A stretch of DNA of 6,376 nucleotides from Actinomycetota bacterium (GTDB lineage: Bacteria; Actinomycetota; Geothermincolia; Fen-727; Anoxymicrobiaceae): positions 1-6,376 of the forward strand of contig JAHIPE010000224.1 in the NCBI GenBank assembly GCA_018894655.1. Direction: 5' to 3'. Position 1 is the first letter of the stretch, and every line of letters starts with the position of its first letter. The position numbers and the translations under genes were made by a program. The notes beneath the pieces were generated by a model, which worked only from the letters and a program-made list of their open reading frames with translations, ran no database searches and was not told the DNA's origin. This document shows positions 5,136 to 6,376 of this stretch, piece by piece.

Positions 5136-6376
5136 TTGGAGAAGCTGGTTATCGAAGGCGGCGGGCAGTTGAGCGGAACGGTGCGGTCAAGCGGCGCCAA
5201 GAACTCCGCGCTGAAGCTGATGGCGGCGGCACTGATGGCCGGAGGCCCGTGTGTAATACACAACGTTCCGGATATATCGGATGTCCACACCATGGCCGAG
5301 GTGCTCCGCTACATCGGGCTCTCGGTGACGTTTGACCGGGGAACGCTCGATATCGCGCCCGCTGACGACCCCAGGTGTGAGGCCCCTTACCACCTGGTCC
5401 AGCGCATGAGGGCGTCGGTGGAGGTTCTGGGGCCGCTTATCTCCAGGTACGGGCGCGCCCGCGTGGCCATGCCCGGCGGGTGCAACATCGGAACCCGGCA
5501 GATAGATATGCACCTGAAAGGCCTTACCCAACTGGGTGCGCGCCTGGGGGTCTCCCATGGCTTCGTGGAGGCGGAGGCGGGGGGGCTCACCGGTGCTCAC
5601 ATGCACCTGGACTTCGCCAGCATGGGGGCGACCGAGAACCTCCTCATGGCGGGTGTCCTGGCGGAAGGCCGGACGGTGATAGAGAACGCCGCCAAGGAGC
5701 CCGAGGTCGTCGACCTGGTGGATTTCCTCACCGGCATGGGAGCGCGGATAACAGGGGGCGGCACATCCACCCTGGTGGTTGACGGGGTTGATTCGCTCTC
5801 CGGCGTCGAGCACGCGGTCATAGGGGACCGCATCGAGGCCGGGACGTTCCTGCTGGCGGGGGCCATCACCCGGGGCGAGGTGGAGGTGACCGGCGTCAAC
5901 CCCGGACACCTGGAGATCGTAGTCGACAAGATGGGCGAGGCGGGGTGCCGGGTGGATGCCGGGGAGGACTGTATCTCGGTCTCGGTTCCCGGCGGCGTGA
6001 GCGGCATCGAGTTGTCGACGCTTCCCTACCCCGGGTTCCCCACCGACCTCCAGCCGCAGATGCTGGTGCTTCTCTGCACCGCCGGGGGCACCTCCTTTGT
6101 CACCGAGAACATCTTCGACAACCGGTTCATGGTGGTAGACGAGATCAACCGGTTAGGCGCCGATATCAGGACCAAGGACCACCACGCGATAATCAAGGGG
6201 GTTACGGGGCTGAGCGGCGCACCGGTGTCCGCCCCCGACCTGCGCGCGGGCGCCGCGCTGGTCCTGGCGGGCCTCATAGCAGAGGGTACCACGGTGGTGT
6301 ACCAGGTCCAGTTCATCGACCGTGGCTACGAGAGGTTCGAGGAGAAGTTGAACTCCCTGGGGGCCCGGGTCCGCCG
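5136..6376 (+). CDS. murA: UDP-N-acetylglucosamine 1-carboxyvinyltransferase (3' partial)
   Basis: Cytoplasmic enzyme that transfers the enolpyruvyl group of phosphoenolpyruvate to UDP-GlcNAc, the first committed step of peptidoglycan synthesis and the target of fosfomycin. The frame is open to the window edge: 413 codons, against a usual 415-430, so only a handful of C-terminal residues are missing. TTG 5136 is chosen because AAGGAAGG (5121-5128) lies 7 bases upstream and the product starts MEKLVIEGG, like the family; in-frame GTGs at 5115 and 5118 lack such a site. Active-site residues by homology to E. coli MurA: Lys22 and Asn23 in SGAKN, the RMRAS motif, catalytic Cys116 in PGGCNIG, Arg121, Asp304 in FPTDLQ, and Arg396 in IDRGYE. 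The cysteine is retained, so the Cys-to-Asp change linked to intrinsic fosfomycin resistance is absent. The usual His before IDRGYE is Phe393. It lies 91 bases after subunit D. Confidence 0.96.
   Translation, partial: MEKLVIEGGGQLSGTVRSSGAKNSALKLMAAALMAGGPCVIHNVPDISDVHTMAEVLRYIGLSVTFDRGTLDIAPADDPRCEAPYHLVQRMRASVEVLGPLISRYGRARVAMPGGCNIGTRQIDMHLKGLTQLGARLGVSHGFVEAEAGGLTGAHMHLDFASMGATENLLMAGVLAEGRTVIENAAKEPEVVDLVDFLTGMGARITGGGTSTLVVDGVDSLSGVEHAVIGDRIEAGTFLLAGAITRGEVEVTGVNPGHLEIVVDKMGEAGCRVDAGEDCISVSVPGGVSGIELSTLPYPGFPTDLQPQMLVLLCTAGGTSFVTENIFDNRFMVVDEINRLGADIRTKDHHAIIKGVTGLSGAPVSAPDLRAGAALVLAGLIAEGTTVVYQVQFIDRGYERFEEKLNSLGARVR

Noticed and set aside
5187..5909. Minus-strand open frame of 240 codons opposite murA
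   Set aside because: It is fully contained in murA, whose catalytic residues are all readable on the plus strand. Its composition is shadow-like and no family was recognised.
1..6376. A new defence, mobile or otherwise undescribed gene system
   Set aside because: Every coding stretch is a known housekeeping family on one strand with short gaps. No transposase, integrase, terminal repeats, CRISPR repeats or unexplained ORFs were seen.

Overview
The window is a GC-rich, bacterial, tightly packed and entirely plus-strand gene block. It holds the 3' (V1/A1) half of an A/V-type (V-type) ATPase operon followed by murA. The presence of a canonical MurA points to a peptidoglycan-making bacterium rather than an archaeon. 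GC-rich third positions combine with heavy use of ATA (Ile) and AGG (Arg) codons, a pattern often seen in thermophilic lineages. A deep-branching actinobacterial or clostridial-type lineage is possible, but the sequence alone does not fix the taxon.

Layout: bases 1-739 are the C-terminal part of subunit C (5' end outside the window). Subunit F is at 752-1081, catalytic subunit A at 1126-2874 (TTG start chosen), regulatory subunit B at 2894-4372, and central-stalk subunit D at 4403-5044 (GTG start). After a 91-base gap, murA runs from a TTG at 5136 off the right edge and lacks only its last few codons. Intergenic gaps inside the ATPase block are 12, 44, 19 and 30 bases, so C-F-A-B-D is very probably one transcript. 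The order matches the usual bacterial/archaeal A/V-ATPase operon; the membrane and peripheral-stalk genes (I, K, E and a G/H-type subunit) would be expected upstream.

How the genes work together: three A and three B subunits form the nucleotide-binding hexamer. D and F form the central rotor shaft. C is the socket joining the shaft to the membrane c/K ring. The complex couples ATP synthesis or hydrolysis to H+ or Na+ movement; the ion cannot be read here because the K subunit is outside the window. MurA catalyses the first committed step of peptidoglycan precursor synthesis. F-type ATP synthase operons are commonly followed by murA in Bacillota and Actinomycetota, so its position here behind a V-type operon is notable.

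I found no wholly new system. The points most worth a second look are an atypical P-loop in subunit A (GGFGTGKT where GPFGSGKT is usual), an acidic lysine/arginine-free tail on subunit B, the V-ATPase/murA linkage, and a small GC hairpin between the F and A genes. No RNA genes, mobile elements, CRISPR arrays or frameshifts were seen, and no gene-free stretch exceeds 91 bases.
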